A DNA stretch of 64,000 nucleotides from Salinactinospora qingdaonensis (GTDB taxonomy: Bacteria; Actinomycetota; Actinomycetes; Streptosporangiales; Streptosporangiaceae). Numbering within the stretch: position 1 is the stretch's first letter; the number at the start of each line of letters is the position of its first letter. Shown here one piece after another: positions 17,310 to 26,677 of the stretch. The notes beneath the pieces are model-generated. The model saw only the letters and a list, made by a program, of their open reading frames with translations. It did not search any database and was not told the origin of the DNA. The position numbers were made by a program, and so were the translations under genes. The stretch spans positions 62,001 to 126,000 of the forward strand of contig NZ_BAABDD010000013.1 in the NCBI RefSeq assembly GCF_039539445.1. The letters are read 5' to 3'.

Positions 17310-17735
17310 GGGAAAGAGTGCTCCTGTCTGGGAGACCGCTCACCGTGTGAGCGGTCCCGGGAAAGTGGGGATGCGCGGTCACCGGCTACGGCCTGCGCAC
17401 AAGGCGGAGCGGTCGAGACTCCGGGAGCGGGGCGCTTCGACGTCGGTGCGCACGGTTCGCAACGGCTATGGTCCGGTGGAACGCGCGGGGCCTTGCGGGC
17501 ACGGTAGGAAATCAGTGCGGCGTCTCCCTGGAACGGCCGGAGCGGCGGGCGAGCCTCGCGTGAGGACGCTTTCGTCTCCGGATACCTTCACCCTACGCGA
17601 GGGCGGGTAAAGAGCGGGTGATGAGAGGGATGGGCACGCCCTCTGGCCGGGTCGGTACCGCTCGGAAATCACCTGTGCACGGCCGCGCCGTCGGAGCCGC
17701 TCCGCGGCGAGAGGTTCGCGCGCCCGCGAGGCGTT
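17310..17735. other. Intergenic region without a recognisable gene
   Basis: About 425 bases between the DUF5994 gene and the end of the desaturase gene, both minus strand. Open frames are present but show no family pattern or ribosome site. I see no clear terminator for the desaturase here. Confidence 0.45.
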
Positions 17736-18971
17736 TCAGTACTCCAGTTCGGGACGCAGCCTCGCGCCGACCGTGTGGAGGTGGCCCAGCACTTGGGCAT
17801 AGGAGTTCAGCAGTCCCGTCTCGTGGTAGGTGATGCCGTGTCGGGCGCAGAACGCGCGCACGAGGGGCTGTACGCGGGGCAGGGCGGGGCGGGGCATGGA
17901 GGGGAACAGGTGGTGTTCGACCTGGTAGTTCAGCCCACCCAGGGCAAGGTCGGTGAGGCGGCCACCGCGGATGTTGCGCGAGGTCAGGACCTGCCGGCGC
18001 AGGAAGTCGACTTTGTCGCCTTTGGCGAATACCGGCATGCCCTTGTGGTTGGGCGCGAAGGAGCACCCCATGTACAGGCCGAAGATTCCTTGGTGCACGG
18101 CGATGAAACACACGGCCTGGAGCGGGGAGAGAACGAGGAAGACGATGGTGAGATAGCCGCCGAAGTGCGCCAGGAGCAGCCCGGCCTCGACCAGCTTGGT
18201 GCCGCGGGTGGCCGTGGCGCGACCGAACAGGGCACGGACGCCGGCGACGTGCAGGTTGATCCCTTCCAAGAGCAGCATGGGGAAGAACAGCCACGCCTGG
18301 CTGCGCGCCAGCCAGACCCCCAAGCCTTTGCGGGCGCGGGTCTGCTCCTCGGTGAAGGCGATCGCGTTGCCGCCGATGTCGGGATCGCGGCCGACCTGGT
18401 TGGGGTGGGCGTGGTGTCTGTTGTGCTTGGAGAGCCACCAGCTATAGCTGAGCCCGACCAAGAGGTTGCCGTGCAATCGCCCGATGAGGTTGTTGACACG
18501 TTTGGAATCGGATATCTGCTGATGACCGGCGTCGTGCCCGATAAACGCGGTCTGGGTGGTCAGCACCGCGAGGAGTGCGCCGGTCAGCATCTGCCACCAT
18601 GACGGGCCGATCAGCGCGAACGCTCCCCACCCCGCGGCCATCAGGAGCAGGTTCACACCGATTCTGACCGCATAGGAGGCCGGCCGTCGGTTCAGCAGCC
18701 CAGCCGCCTGAACCTCACGTGAGAGCACCGCGTAGTCGCTGCCCCGGCGGGTGGCCGAGGGGCGGCCCGGGACGCTGCGGCGAGGCTCCTCAGTCCGCGA
18801 GCCGATGGGATCTTGGTCGAGGGGGGCGCTCACCCCCTGATCCTCCTTGGGAGAAACGGCGACGAGGCCGCCGTCTGAGTGGTCGACGAAGGTCTCGGCC
18901 GCCTCTTCCTGGGAGGCGAGGCGCCTGGTGCTCTCGCTCGGGGTAGACCACTTCGCGGTCCCTTGGGACAT
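17736..18971 (-). CDS. Membrane fatty-acid (acyl-CoA/acyl-lipid) desaturase
   Basis: A 411-aa front-end-type desaturase with the three histidine boxes HDAGH, HNRHHAHPN and QVEHHLFPSMPR, which bind the di-iron centre, and four or more hydrophobic segments between them. The first 90 residues are polar and probably cytosolic. Relatives (DesA3/linoleoyl-CoA-desaturase type) introduce double bonds into fatty acyl chains and need an oxidoreductase partner such as ferredoxin. GGAGACATTCAT precedes the ATG at 18971. It stands alone on the minus strand. Membrane-fluidity adjustment is the simplest role; a link to the nearby enediyne-type genes is possible but unsupported. Confidence 0.93.
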   Translation of the reverse strand: MSQGTAKWSTPSESTRRLASQEEAAETFVDHSDGGLVAVSPKEDQGVSAPLDQDPIGSRTEEPRRSVPGRPSATRRGSDYAVLSREVQAAGLLNRRPASYAVRIGVNLLLMAAGWGAFALIGPSWWQMLTGALLAVLTTQTAFIGHDAGHQQISDSKRVNNLIGRLHGNLLVGLSYSWWLSKHNRHHAHPNQVGRDPDIGGNAIAFTEEQTRARKGLGVWLARSQAWLFFPMLLLEGINLHVAGVRALFGRATATRGTKLVEAGLLLAHFGGYLTIVFLVLSPLQAVCFIAVHQGIFGLYMGCSFAPNHKGMPVFAKGDKVDFLRRQVLTSRNIRGGRLTDLALGGLNYQVEHHLFPSMPRPALPRVQPLVRAFCARHGITYHETGLLNSYAQVLGHLHTVGARLRPELEY

Positions 18972-19454
18972 ATGAATGTCTCCTGTTCAAGGCGAATGGG
19001 CGAAGGCCGCACGATCAGCGTGGCCTTGACTTTGCCGAACGTCCGCCCTTCCAGGGACATCCGGAAATCGGAGACAGTGGGGCACCTGGGGGTTGGGGCG
19101 CGGTGACGGCCGTGCTCGGAAGAACCGACCGCATTCCGCCTATATTTTTTCAACACGCCCTGTAGAGAAAACATTCCTGACCTTCTCCGCGGCCACCGGC
19201 CGAGCCGCGCCCGCTGAGTAGGGCGTCCGCGAGGCGAGAGGAGCGGTGTGGAGGTTGGCAGGCGGGGCTGAGCGAGCCGCCTCTCGCGGGACGACGACGT
19301 TTTTCGCGCTCGTCTTTTACGCCCGTCGTTTTGCCGGGTGTGGCGGTGCGTGCCCGGCCAGACGAAAGCGCGTTCGGCGCCCCCGCAGCGTGGGAGTGGC
19401 GACACTCCGGTCCCGCGTTACCGGAACACGGCGTATGGCCTATAGACTACGAGG
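18972..19454. other. Intergenic region with divergent promoters
   Basis: About 480 bases separating the desaturase (minus) from the SRP RNA (plus). A T-rich patch near 19140-19175 (TATATTTTTTCAACACG) may be part of the desaturase promoter, and TATAGACTAC (19441-19450) directly before the SRP RNA looks like its -10 region. No gene is seen. Confidence 0.45.
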
Positions 19455-19547
19455 CAGACCCCTCGTGCGGCGTCACCTTACGAACCTCCCCAGGGCCGGA
19501 AGGCAGCAAGGATAAGTAGGCTCTGGCGGGTGCGCGGGGGGTCCTTT
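19455..19547 (+). ncRNA. ffs: Bacterial small SRP RNA (4.5S)
   Basis: The conserved SRP domain IV is evident: CCCCAGGGCCGGAAGGCAGC followed by AAGGATAAG, with the GGAA tetraloop at 19498-19501. The arms GACCCCTCGTGCGG and GCGCGGGGGGTC pair to close the hairpin, and a T-run (CCTTTTCG) ends it. The RNA pairs with Ffh to target membrane and secreted proteins. Its place just upstream of dnaX is the normal actinobacterial arrangement. Ends are approximate. Confidence 0.9.
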
Positions 19548-19743
19548 TCGTCTCTCGGCGCGACTCGCGGCTCCCCCTCGCCCGCGAAAGCCCCCGCGAG
19601 AACTCGCTCCCGCCGAGCGCGGGGATCTGGCCCCGAGTGTCACCGTGGCACGGTTGAATGGGGCGTGTGGATGCGAGCACCGGTGCGCGAGTCACGCCGG
19701 TGACCGCGACGTGCCGGTTCGCGGAGGGAGCAGTGAACGCGCC

Positions 19744-21840
19744 GTGACCATCGCGCTGTATCGCAAGTACCGGTCGGCGACGTTCGGTGAGTTGCGGGGG
19801 CAAGAGCACGTCACCGAACCACTCCGGCAGGCGTTGCGCAACGGTCGGATCAACCACGCCTACCTGTTCAGTGGTCCGCGCGGCTGCGGTAAGACGTCCA
19901 GCGCGCGCATCCTCGCCCGCTCGCTCAACTGCGAGAAGGGACCCACGCCCGATCCGTGCGGCGAGTGCGAGCCCTGCGAGGCGCTCGCCCCCAACGGCCC
20001 CGGCAGCATCGACGTCATCGAGATCGACGCCGCCTCGCACGGCGGTGTCGACGACGCCCGCGACCTTCGGGAACGCGCGTTCTTCGCCCCGGTGAACTCG
20101 CGGTACAAGGTCTACATCATCGACGAGGCGCACATGGTGACCCGCGAGGGTTTCAACGCGCTACTCAAACTCGTCGAGGAGCCCCCGCCGCACCTGATGT
20201 TCGTGTTCGCCACCACCGAACCGGACAAGGTCATCGGCACCATCCGCTCGCGCACCCACCACTACCCCTTCCGGCTCATCCCGCCGGGAACCTTGCGGGA
20301 ACTCCTGGAGGAGGTCCTCACCGCCGAGGGGGTGCCGTTCGAGAGCGCCGCGCTGCCGCTGGTCGTGCGTGCCGGCGCCGGGTCGGCGCGCGACTCGCTG
20401 TCGATCCTCGACCAACTGTTGGCCGGCGCCGACGACAAAGGCATCACCCGCGACGGCGCGGTGGCGCTGCTGGGCTTCACCGATTCCGCGCTGCTGGCCG
20501 AGATGGTCGACGCGCTAGGCGCCCGCGACGGCGCGGCGGTCTTCGAGCTGATCGACCGCATCATCGAGGCCGGCCACGATCCGCGACGCTTCACCAGCGA
20601 TCTGCTGGAGCGCATCCGTGACCTGGTGGTGCTCGCCGCGGTACCCGACGCTCTCGACAAGGGCTTGATCAACGTCTCGCCCGACGCGGTCGACCACATG
20701 CGCCACCAGGCGAGTTCGATCGGCAGCGTCGACCTCACCCGCGCCGCCGAGATCCTCAACCAGGGGTTGACCGAGATGCGCGGCGCCACCTCGCCGCAGC
20801 TACTGCTGGAGCTGCTGTGCTCCCGGGTGCTGCTGCCGGGGGCCGCTGCACAGCCTGGGCGGGCCGGGCAGGCCAGCCCTTCGGGGGGCGACGCCGGCGA
20901 GCTGGCAGCCCGCCTCGACCGGTTGGAGCGCCGCCTCGCTTCCGCCGCCACTGCCGCGCCCGCGGCTGCCCCCCAGCCTCAGCAGGCGCCGCAGCCGCAG
21001 CAGCCTCCGGCGCCGCCGGCCCCGGCCCCTGCCGGTGAACAGCCCGGCCGCCAACCGGTGCAGCGGCCCGCCCAGCCGGCTCCCGCCGCGCCCGCGGCTG
21101 ACGACGGCTGGCCCGAGCCCAAGGGGGCCGGCTCAGGGCGTCCCCCAGCTCCCGCCCAGCCCGCGCCGCCGCGCGCCCACTCGGTCGCCGCATCGCAGGG
21201 GGACGGCCCGCGCTCCTTCGACGAGCAGTGGCCCACCGTCGTCGAGACTTTGGCGGCTAGCCGTAAGCCGGCCGCTCACGCCCTGGTACGCGACGGGGTG
21301 CGCGCGACCACCATCCACGGCCAAACCCTCACTCTTTACTTCGAGCACGAAGGGATGCGTAACTCCTTCGTCGGCGCAGGGCGCGGACGCGACGTCAGCG
21401 CCGCCGTCCAACAGGCCTTCGGTTTGGAGGTTCAGGTCGAGGCCGCGGTCGGCGCCCCTGAACCGCTGCCCGTCGCGCAGGCCGCGCCGCCACCGCCGCC
21501 TCCGTCCTCTCCCGAGCCTCCGCGGCAGGCGCCGCAGCCGCCCGCCGGCGAGGCGCAGCCCTCGCCTGAACCCACACCGTCCGCCTCGGAAGAGACCGAG
21601 CCGGCCGCACCGAGCGGCCCGGCGCATCCGCAGCCGACAGGGCAGGAGACTCCACAGCCCGAGCCGCCTGAGCCCGCCCGGCCCGCCCCGGCCACACAGC
21701 AGCCCTCCGCGCCGGCCGCCGGCGCCACGCCGCAGCGTGGCCCCGACGAGCCCGGCGCCCCCGAGCCCGCGGGCTTCTCGTTGCTGCAACGGGAATTGGG
21801 CGGCAAGATCATCGACGAGTCCGATACCGACGCGAGTTGA
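19744..21840 (+). CDS. dnaX: DNA polymerase III subunits gamma/tau
   Basis: A 698-aa clamp-loader ATPase. It has Walker A GPRGCGKTSS (residues 44-53), zinc-finger cysteines (CEKG, then CGECEPC), Walker B IIDEAHM, a sensor-1 region (FATTEPDKV), and the DnaX domain III up to about residue 400. A long Pro/Ala/Gln-rich linker (about 380-480 and 560-680) surrounds a small conserved module (DEQWPTVVETLAASRKPAAH), as usual in actinobacterial DnaX. The GTG at 19744 gives the family start TIALYRKYRSATFGE and has GGAGGGAG about 12 bases upstream. It is followed by ybaB and recR, the standard order. Confidence 0.97.
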   Translation: MTIALYRKYRSATFGELRGQEHVTEPLRQALRNGRINHAYLFSGPRGCGKTSSARILARSLNCEKGPTPDPCGECEPCEALAPNGPGSIDVIEIDAASHGGVDDARDLRERAFFAPVNSRYKVYIIDEAHMVTREGFNALLKLVEEPPPHLMFVFATTEPDKVIGTIRSRTHHYPFRLIPPGTLRELLEEVLTAEGVPFESAALPLVVRAGAGSARDSLSILDQLLAGADDKGITRDGAVALLGFTDSALLAEMVDALGARDGAAVFELIDRIIEAGHDPRRFTSDLLERIRDLVVLAAVPDALDKGLINVSPDAVDHMRHQASSIGSVDLTRAAEILNQGLTEMRGATSPQLLLELLCSRVLLPGAAAQPGRAGQASPSGGDAGELAARLDRLERRLASAATAAPAAAPQPQQAPQPQQPPAPPAPAPAGEQPGRQPVQRPAQPAPAAPAADDGWPEPKGAGSGRPPAPAQPAPPRAHSVAASQGDGPRSFDEQWPTVVETLAASRKPAAHALVRDGVRATTIHGQTLTLYFEHEGMRNSFVGAGRGRDVSAAVQQAFGLEVQVEAAVGAPEPLPVAQAAPPPPPPSSPEPPRQAPQPPAGEAQPSPEPTPSASEETEPAAPSGPAHPQPTGQETPQPEPPEPARPAPATQQPSAPAAGATPQRGPDEPGAPEPAGFSLLQRELGGKIIDESDTDAS

Positions 21841-21975
21841 GACCACCGCCGACAGTGGTCATGGCCGCGAACGCGGCGCGCCGGGCCTCTCCCACGTGGC
21901 TGAGAGCGCGACGGGTTCCGTGACGAGCGGCTACGCTCGCAGACGTAGCCGATGCGCGTGAGGAGAGACGTTCCA

Positions 21976-22329
21976 GTGAATTCTGGCGGTGGAATGGACA
22001 TGCAGGCGATCCTGCAACAGGCGCAGCAGATGCAGCAGCAGCTCATGGCTGCCCAGCAGGAACTCGACGACGCCCAGGTTGAGGGCACCGCCGGCGGGGG
22101 GCTGGTTAAGACCACGCTCAACGGCCGGGGCCAGTTGCAAGATGTCACGATCGACCCCAAGGCCATCGACCCCGACGACGCCGGTGAGACCGCGCAGACG
22201 ATCGCCGATCTGGTGTTGGCGGCGGTGCGTGACGCCGAGCGCGCGGTCGATGAGCTGCAACAGGAGAAAATGGGCCCCCTGGCCGAAGGCATGGGCGAGG
22301 GTGGCATGCCCGGTCTGCCGGGGTTCTAA
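21976..22329 (+). CDS. ybaB: Nucleoid-associated protein YbaB/EbfC family
   Basis: A 117-aa DNA-binding protein. It has an N-terminal helix rich in Met and Gln (MDMQAILQQAQQMQQQLMAA), the central motif AGGGLVKTTLNGRGQLQDVTIDP and a C-terminal helix (VDELQQEKMGPLAEG). YbaB forms a dimer that binds DNA without strong specificity and is generally linked with dnaX and recR, as here. The GTG at 21976 is favoured by GAGGAGAG upstream; an ATG at 21994 is also possible. Confidence 0.95.
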   Translation: MNSGGGMDMQAILQQAQQMQQQLMAAQQELDDAQVEGTAGGGLVKTTLNGRGQLQDVTIDPKAIDPDDAGETAQTIADLVLAAVRDAERAVDELQQEKMGPLAEGMGEGGMPGLPGF

Positions 22330-22562
22330 CGGCCGGTGCGCACGACCCCGCCCGAGAGCATGGTGGGCCGGCGGCACGCGAGCCGTGACGTCCGGCCGGC
22401 GGCCGGACGTCTCTGAGAGCGGCGCCGGCGGCGCGGCCCTCTTCCCCGCAGCGCAGAAGGAGCGGGTCTGCTGGACGGCGCGGCGGGCTACGGTCGCGGG
22501 CGGGACGTGGCTGCATTACCGTGGGAGGCGACGCTGACACGGCGAAGGCGAGCAGGCGGGCG

Positions 22563-23162
22563 ATGTACGAAGGCGCGGTTCAGAATCTGATCGACGAACT
22601 CGGGCGACTCCCGGGCGTCGGTCCCAAAAGCGCGCAGCGGATCGCCTTCCACCTCCTCGCCGCCGAGGATGCCGACGTCAAGCGCTTGGTGAACGCGCTC
22701 GTTGAGGTCAAGGAGCGCGTTCGCTTCTGCTCCGTGTGCGGCAACGTCTCCGAAGAGGAGGAGTGCCGCGTCTGCCGTGACCCGCGCCGCGACGCCGCTG
22801 TCATCTGCGTCGTCGAGGAGTCCAAGGACGTCGTGGCCATCGAGCGCACCCGAGAGTTCCGTGGCCGCTACCACGTGCTGGGCGGAGCCATCAGCCCTAT
22901 GGAGGGTGTCGGCCCCGATGACCTGCGCGTCAAGGAATTGATGACGCGCCTGTCAGATGGTCAGGTCACCGAGTTGATTCTGGCCACCGATCCCAACCTG
23001 GAAGGCGAGGCCACAGCCACCTATCTGGCCCGCCTCGTCAAACCCATGGGGCTGAAAATCTCGCGGCTGGCCAGCGGGCTGCCCGTCGGCGGCGACTTGG
23101 AGTACGCCGACGAGGTGACACTCGGACGGGCTTTCGAGGGGCGCCGCAGCCTGGAGCTTTAG
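22563..23162 (+). CDS. recR: Recombination mediator RecR
   Basis: A 199-aa protein with helix-hairpin-helix GRLPGVGPKSAQRIAFHLL, a four-cysteine zinc finger (CSVCGNVSEEEECRVC), and a Toprim domain (VVEESKDVVAIERT, GGAISPMEGVGPDDL, ILATDPNLEGEATA). With RecO it loads RecA on gapped single-stranded DNA. The ATG at 22563 gives the standard start MYEGAVQNLIDELGR; the ribosome site is weak. It completes the dnaX-ybaB-recR group. Confidence 0.97.
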   Translation: MYEGAVQNLIDELGRLPGVGPKSAQRIAFHLLAAEDADVKRLVNALVEVKERVRFCSVCGNVSEEEECRVCRDPRRDAAVICVVEESKDVVAIERTREFRGRYHVLGGAISPMEGVGPDDLRVKELMTRLSDGQVTELILATDPNLEGEATATYLARLVKPMGLKISRLASGLPVGGDLEYADEVTLGRAFEGRRSLEL

Positions 23163-23370
23163 CGGCCCCTGCCGGGCGCGCCGCACCGGCGGCACAATGA
23201 GGTTCCGCCAGGCGTGTCCCGTATCCTCGCCACCCCGCGCTTACCGCCCCGATGATGGGGTAAATCCTTGCGCTGGTACCCACCGTCGCTGGTGACGGGG
23301 TGCCGTAACGAACCAGATCGCTACACTTAACGGTTGTCATTGTGATCCCAACTCTTCAGGAGCGCCGACC

Positions 23371-24642
23371 GTGGCTCTGATCGTGCAGAAGTACGGCGGG
23401 TCTTCCGTGGCCGACGCGGAAGCCATCAAGCGAGTGGCCCAACGGATCGTCGCTCAGAAAAAAGCGGGATACGACGTCGTCGTCGTGGTCTCGGCCATGG
23501 GCGACTCCACTGACGAACTTCTCGACCTCGCCGAGCAGGTCACACCCCTGCCGCCGGGGCGGGAACTCGACATGCTGCTGACCTCCGGCGAGCGTATCTC
23601 CATGGCGCTGGTCGCGATGGCCATTGGCAGCCTGGGATACGAAGCCCGGTCCTTCACCGGCTCGCAGGCCGGCGTCATCACCACGGCCGCACACGGTAAC
23701 GCCAAGATCATCGATGTCACCCCGGGACGGATTCAGGAGGCGGTCGACGAGGGCGCCATCGCCATCGTCGCCGGTTTCCAGGGGGTCTCCGAGGACAGCA
23801 AGGACATCACCACGCTGGGCCGGGGCGGCTCCGACACCACGGCCGTGGCCCTGGCCGCGGCGCTGAACGCCGATGCGTGCGAGATCTACAGCGACGTCGA
23901 CGGGGTTTTCACCGCCGACCCGCGGATCGTGCCCTCGGCGCGGCGCATCCCGAAGGTCTCCTACGAGGAGATGCTGGAGATGGCCGCCTCCGGCAGCAAG
24001 ATCTTGCACCTGCGCTGTGTGGAGTACGCGCGTCGCTACGGCATCCCGCTCCACGTCCGCTCGTCGTTCAGCCAAAAGCCCGGCACATGGGTCGTCTCGG
24101 AAGTTGAGGAAAGCGAAGGCATGGAACAACCGATCATCTCCGGTGTCGCCCACGACCGGAGCGAGGCCAAGATCACGGTCGTCGGCGTGCCTGACCAGGT
24201 CGGTGTGGCCGCCAAGATCTTCAGTTCGCTCGCTGAGAGCGAGATCAACGTCGACATGATCGTGCAGAACGTCTCGGCCGCCTCCACCGCGCGCACCGAT
24301 ATCTCGTTCACGCTGCCGGCCGCCGACGGGCAGAACGCGCTGACAGCGCTGAAGAAGGTGCAAGACGACATCGGTTTCGAGTCGTTGCGCTACGACGACC
24401 AGATCGGCAAGGTCTCCCTGATCGGCGCCGGGATGCGCTCCTATCCCGGTGTCACGTCGCGGCTGTTCGACGCCATTGCCGCCGCCGGCATCAACATCGA
24501 GATGATCTCCACGTCGGAGATCCGCATTTCCGTGGTCGTCGAACAGGACGCGATCGACGGCGCCGTCGCCGCAGCGCACACCGCTTTTGAGCTCGACTCC
24601 GACCAGGTCGAAGCCGTTGTCTACGGAGGTACCGGCCGATGA
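23371..24642 (+). CDS. lysC: Aspartate kinase
   Basis: A 423-aa aspartokinase that phosphorylates aspartate, the first step to lysine, methionine, threonine and diaminopimelate. It starts VALIVQKYGGSSVADAE (KxGGSS kinase motif), has the catalytic GRGGSDTTAVALA region, and ends in two ACT domains (about residues 265-420) that bind allosteric inhibitors lysine and threonine. GTG start with CAGGAG upstream. The stop overlaps the asd start by ATGA. It also contains a likely internal start for a separate regulatory subunit at 24121. Confidence 0.97.
   Translation: MALIVQKYGGSSVADAEAIKRVAQRIVAQKKAGYDVVVVVSAMGDSTDELLDLAEQVTPLPPGRELDMLLTSGERISMALVAMAIGSLGYEARSFTGSQAGVITTAAHGNAKIIDVTPGRIQEAVDEGAIAIVAGFQGVSEDSKDITTLGRGGSDTTAVALAAALNADACEIYSDVDGVFTADPRIVPSARRIPKVSYEEMLEMAASGSKILHLRCVEYARRYGIPLHVRSSFSQKPGTWVVSEVEESEGMEQPIISGVAHDRSEAKITVVGVPDQVGVAAKIFSSLAESEINVDMIVQNVSAASTARTDISFTLPAADGQNALTALKKVQDDIGFESLRYDDQIGKVSLIGAGMRSYPGVTSRLFDAIAAAGINIEMISTSEIRISVVVEQDAIDGAVAAAHTAFELDSDQVEAVVYGGTGR
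24121..24642 (+). other. Predicted internal translation start for an aspartokinase beta subunit
   Basis: An in-frame ATG at 24121 (MEQPIISGVAHDR, codon 251 of lysC) is preceded by GAGGAAAGCGAAGG, a good ribosome site. Translation from here would yield a 173-aa protein holding only the ACT domains, as known for the alpha2-beta2 aspartokinases of Corynebacterium and Bacillus. Confidence 0.65.
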
Positions 24643-25700
24643 GTAACCGCCTTCCCACCCTTGCCGTCGTCGGCGCCACCGGCGCTGTCGGCTCTGTCAT
24701 GCTCGACATCCTCTCCACCCGCGAGAACGTGTGGGGCGAGATCCGGCTGGTGGCCTCCCCGCGTTCGGCGGGCAAGCGGCTCACCGTGCGTGGCGAGCAG
24801 GTCGAGGTTCAGGCGCTCGCGCCCGAGGTCTTCGACGATGTCGACGTCGCCATGTTCGACGTTCCCGACGAGGTGTCGAAGGAGTGGGCGCCCGTGGCCG
24901 CCGAGCGCGGCGCTGTGGCTGTCGACAACTCGGGCGCGTTTCGCATGGACCCCGAGGTGCCGCTGGTGGTGCCCGAGGTCAACGCCGAGCAGGCCGCCAA
25001 CCGTCCGCGCGGCATCATCAGCAACCCCAACTGCACGACCCTGTCGATGATCGTGGCCTTGGGTGCGCTGCACCGCGCCTATGGACTCAACGGTCTGGTC
25101 GTCGCCTCCTACCAGGCCGCCTCTGGCGCTGGTCAGGAGGGCATTGACACGCTGCGCAACCAGATCGACAAGGTCGCCGGCGATCGTACCCTCGGCGATC
25201 GGGCCGGTGACGTGCGCGCCGCGGTCGGGGAGCTGGGACCGTTCCCGGCGCCGCTGGCGATGAACGTGGTGCCCTGGGCCGGCTCACTCAAGGAGGACGG
25301 CTGGTCCTCGGAGGAGCTGAAGGTCCGCAACGAGTCCCGCAAGATTCTCGGGCTTGCCGATCTGAAGGTGTCGGCCACCTGTGTGCGCGTGCCGGTGATC
25401 ACCACGCACGCGCTGTCGGTGCATGCGAGCTTCGACCGCGACGTTGACGCGGACGCGGCCCGTGAGGCGCTGGCCGCCGCACCCGGCGTGGTCGTTCAAG
25501 ACGATCCCGCCACGGCCGACTTCCCCACGCCGGCCGATGTGGTGGGCACTGACCCCACATGGGTGGGGCGGATTCGCCGCTCGATCGACGATCCGACGTC
25601 GCTCGACCTGTTCCTGTGCGGTGACAATCTGCGTAAGGGCGCCGCACTCAACACGGCGCAGATCGCCGAGGTCGTGGCGGCCGAGTTTACTCGGGGCTGA
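24639..25700 (+). CDS. asd: Aspartate-semialdehyde dehydrogenase
   Basis: A 353-aa NADP-dependent enzyme reducing aspartyl phosphate to the semialdehyde. It has the N-terminal Rossmann motif VVGATGAVGSVM, catalytic cysteine in SNPNCTTLSM, the AASGAGQEG segment, and a C-terminal catalytic-histidine helix region ending GAALNTAQIAEVV. It is coupled to lysC by ATGA, so one operon supplies both first steps of the aspartate pathway. A strong terminator follows at 25712-25752. Confidence 0.97.
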   Translation: MSNRLPTLAVVGATGAVGSVMLDILSTRENVWGEIRLVASPRSAGKRLTVRGEQVEVQALAPEVFDDVDVAMFDVPDEVSKEWAPVAAERGAVAVDNSGAFRMDPEVPLVVPEVNAEQAANRPRGIISNPNCTTLSMIVALGALHRAYGLNGLVVASYQAASGAGQEGIDTLRNQIDKVAGDRTLGDRAGDVRAAVGELGPFPAPLAMNVVPWAGSLKEDGWSSEELKVRNESRKILGLADLKVSATCVRVPVITTHALSVHASFDRDVDADAAREALAAAPGVVVQDDPATADFPTPADVVGTDPTWVGRIRRSIDDPTSLDLFLCGDNLRKGAALNTAQIAEVVAAEFTRG

Positions 25701-25711
25701 CCTCCTCGTTC

Positions 25712-25752
25712 AGCGGCGGCGGCACCGGGCCCCGGTGCCGCCGCCGCTTTTT
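25712..25752 (+). terminator. Rho-independent terminator after asd
   Basis: A very long GC stem (AGCGGCGGCGGCACCGGG at 25712-25729 with its complement from 25731) is followed by CTTTTTCG. It ends the lysC-asd operon. Confidence 0.93.
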
Positions 25753-25978
25753 CGTGAAACCCCCGACCTAGCAGGAAATTCGCTGTTTCCAAAATTCCTC
25801 AAATTCAACTGTTCATCTTTCTATTGAAGATGGAAGTAAAATAAATAATTTCCTCAGGCTTTGCGTTTCGCGCTGTTTTTGCGCTGTCGCGTCGGGCATC
25901 ATCGCTCTCGGCGACCGAACGAATGCTTAGCGTGTTCGGTGGTCGCTTCTGTTGTTACCCAACTGGGAAGGTATGCAC

Positions 25979-26212
25979 ATGCGATTCCTGGGCAAGGCTG
26001 CGGCCGTGACCATGGTGACTGCTGCTCTGATGGGCTTTGGGGCGGGGGCCGCCTCCGCCGGCCACAAGGACATCTACAACCAGGACACCAACTACTCGGC
26101 CTGTAACGAGGGCAAGAACACGCAGGGTCTGATTGCGGTCGGCCTCAACATCAGCGCGTTGACCAACTGCAACGCCAACTTCCAGGACAACTCGGTGAAC
26201 AACAACAACTAG
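25979..26212 (+). CDS. Small secreted two-cysteine protein, copy 1
   Basis: A 77-aa precursor with a Sec signal peptide (MRFLGKAAAVTMVTAALMGF, cleavage after about residue 27 at ASA) and a mature peptide of about 50 residues. The mature part is rich in Asn and Gln, has two cysteines (in YSACNEG and LTNCNAN) and ends in NNNN. Size, secretion and the Cys pair recall chaplin-like surface proteins, but I see no true chaplin repeat. GGGAAGG seven bases before the ATG at 25979 sets the start; an ATG six bases earlier is too close to it. The upstream region is AT-rich. It is a close paralogue of the gene at 26678, and the terminator at 26289 ends it. Confidence 0.85.
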   Translation: MRFLGKAAAVTMVTAALMGFGAGAASAGHKDIYNQDTNYSACNEGKNTQGLIAVGLNISALTNCNANFQDNSVNNNN

Positions 26213-26288
26213 TACCCCACCCCGTGCTGCACGTGCGAGTGGGCGGTAAGCCGCCGGTTCGCCGTGTCGGCCGGTTGACGGTGCGCGG

Positions 26289-26325
26289 GCGCCGCGAGGT
26301 CCTCAAGGGGTTCGCGGCGCTTTTT
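26289..26325 (+). terminator. Terminator after secreted-protein gene 1
   Basis: Stem GCGCCGCGA (26289-26297) with TCGCGGCGC (26312-26320) followed by TTTTT. A related hairpin follows the second copy at 26989. Confidence 0.88.
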
Positions 26326-26365
26326 CCGATACTCTCCGTAGTTAAATAATCACTATTAGCCACGC

Positions 26366-26590
26366 ATGGCGATGGCGGTGTCGGTGTGGGACTTGCGGCT
26401 GTGGCGCAATCCGCTCGGGCGCGGCCATGCCGGAGGCGCGTGGAATGGCGGTGGGCACGGCCGTGCTCGCACCTCGTTGGGTGGCGATACGGCCATTGCC
26501 TCCACCGCCGCCTGAGGTGTCCGCGGCGGCGTCGAGGCTGGCCAAGGCCGGCTGCGGCGGCTTCCGTCCTGTTTTCCTGTGGCCACCTCT
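26366..26590 (-). pseudogene. Decayed fragment of a short-chain dehydrogenase gene
   Basis: On the minus strand this stretch resembles the C-terminal third of the intact SDR gene at 27047-27832. AAVEAMAV, a PERI-x-PQ segment and the His/Asp-rich region after it recur, but in different frames and with indels. At DNA level GTGGCGCAATCCGCTCGGG matches GTGGCGTGATCCGCTCGGG in the intact gene. No continuous reading frame remains. It lies between the two secreted-protein genes, as if a [secreted protein-SDR] unit was duplicated and the first SDR copy then decayed. Confidence 0.7.
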
Positions 26591-26677
26591 GGGTATTGTT
26601 ACTCTTAGTTGTGGGTCGAACACAAAGAGTGTTCACTCTTCAACTTCTGTCATCACCCGACTAGGGAAGGTATGCAT

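Noticed and set aside
17736..18971. Fatty-acid desaturase as part of the enediyne-like pathway
   Set aside because: It lies beyond tRNA-Ser on the other strand, alone, and membrane-lipid desaturases of this type are common housekeeping genes.
21133..21846. Minus-strand frame in the DnaX tail
   Set aside because: Produced by the Pro/Ala-rich repeat composition of the DnaX linker.
23163..23370. Possible riboswitch upstream of lysC
   Set aside because: No recognisable lysine or other riboswitch core; only short GC-rich inverted repeats.
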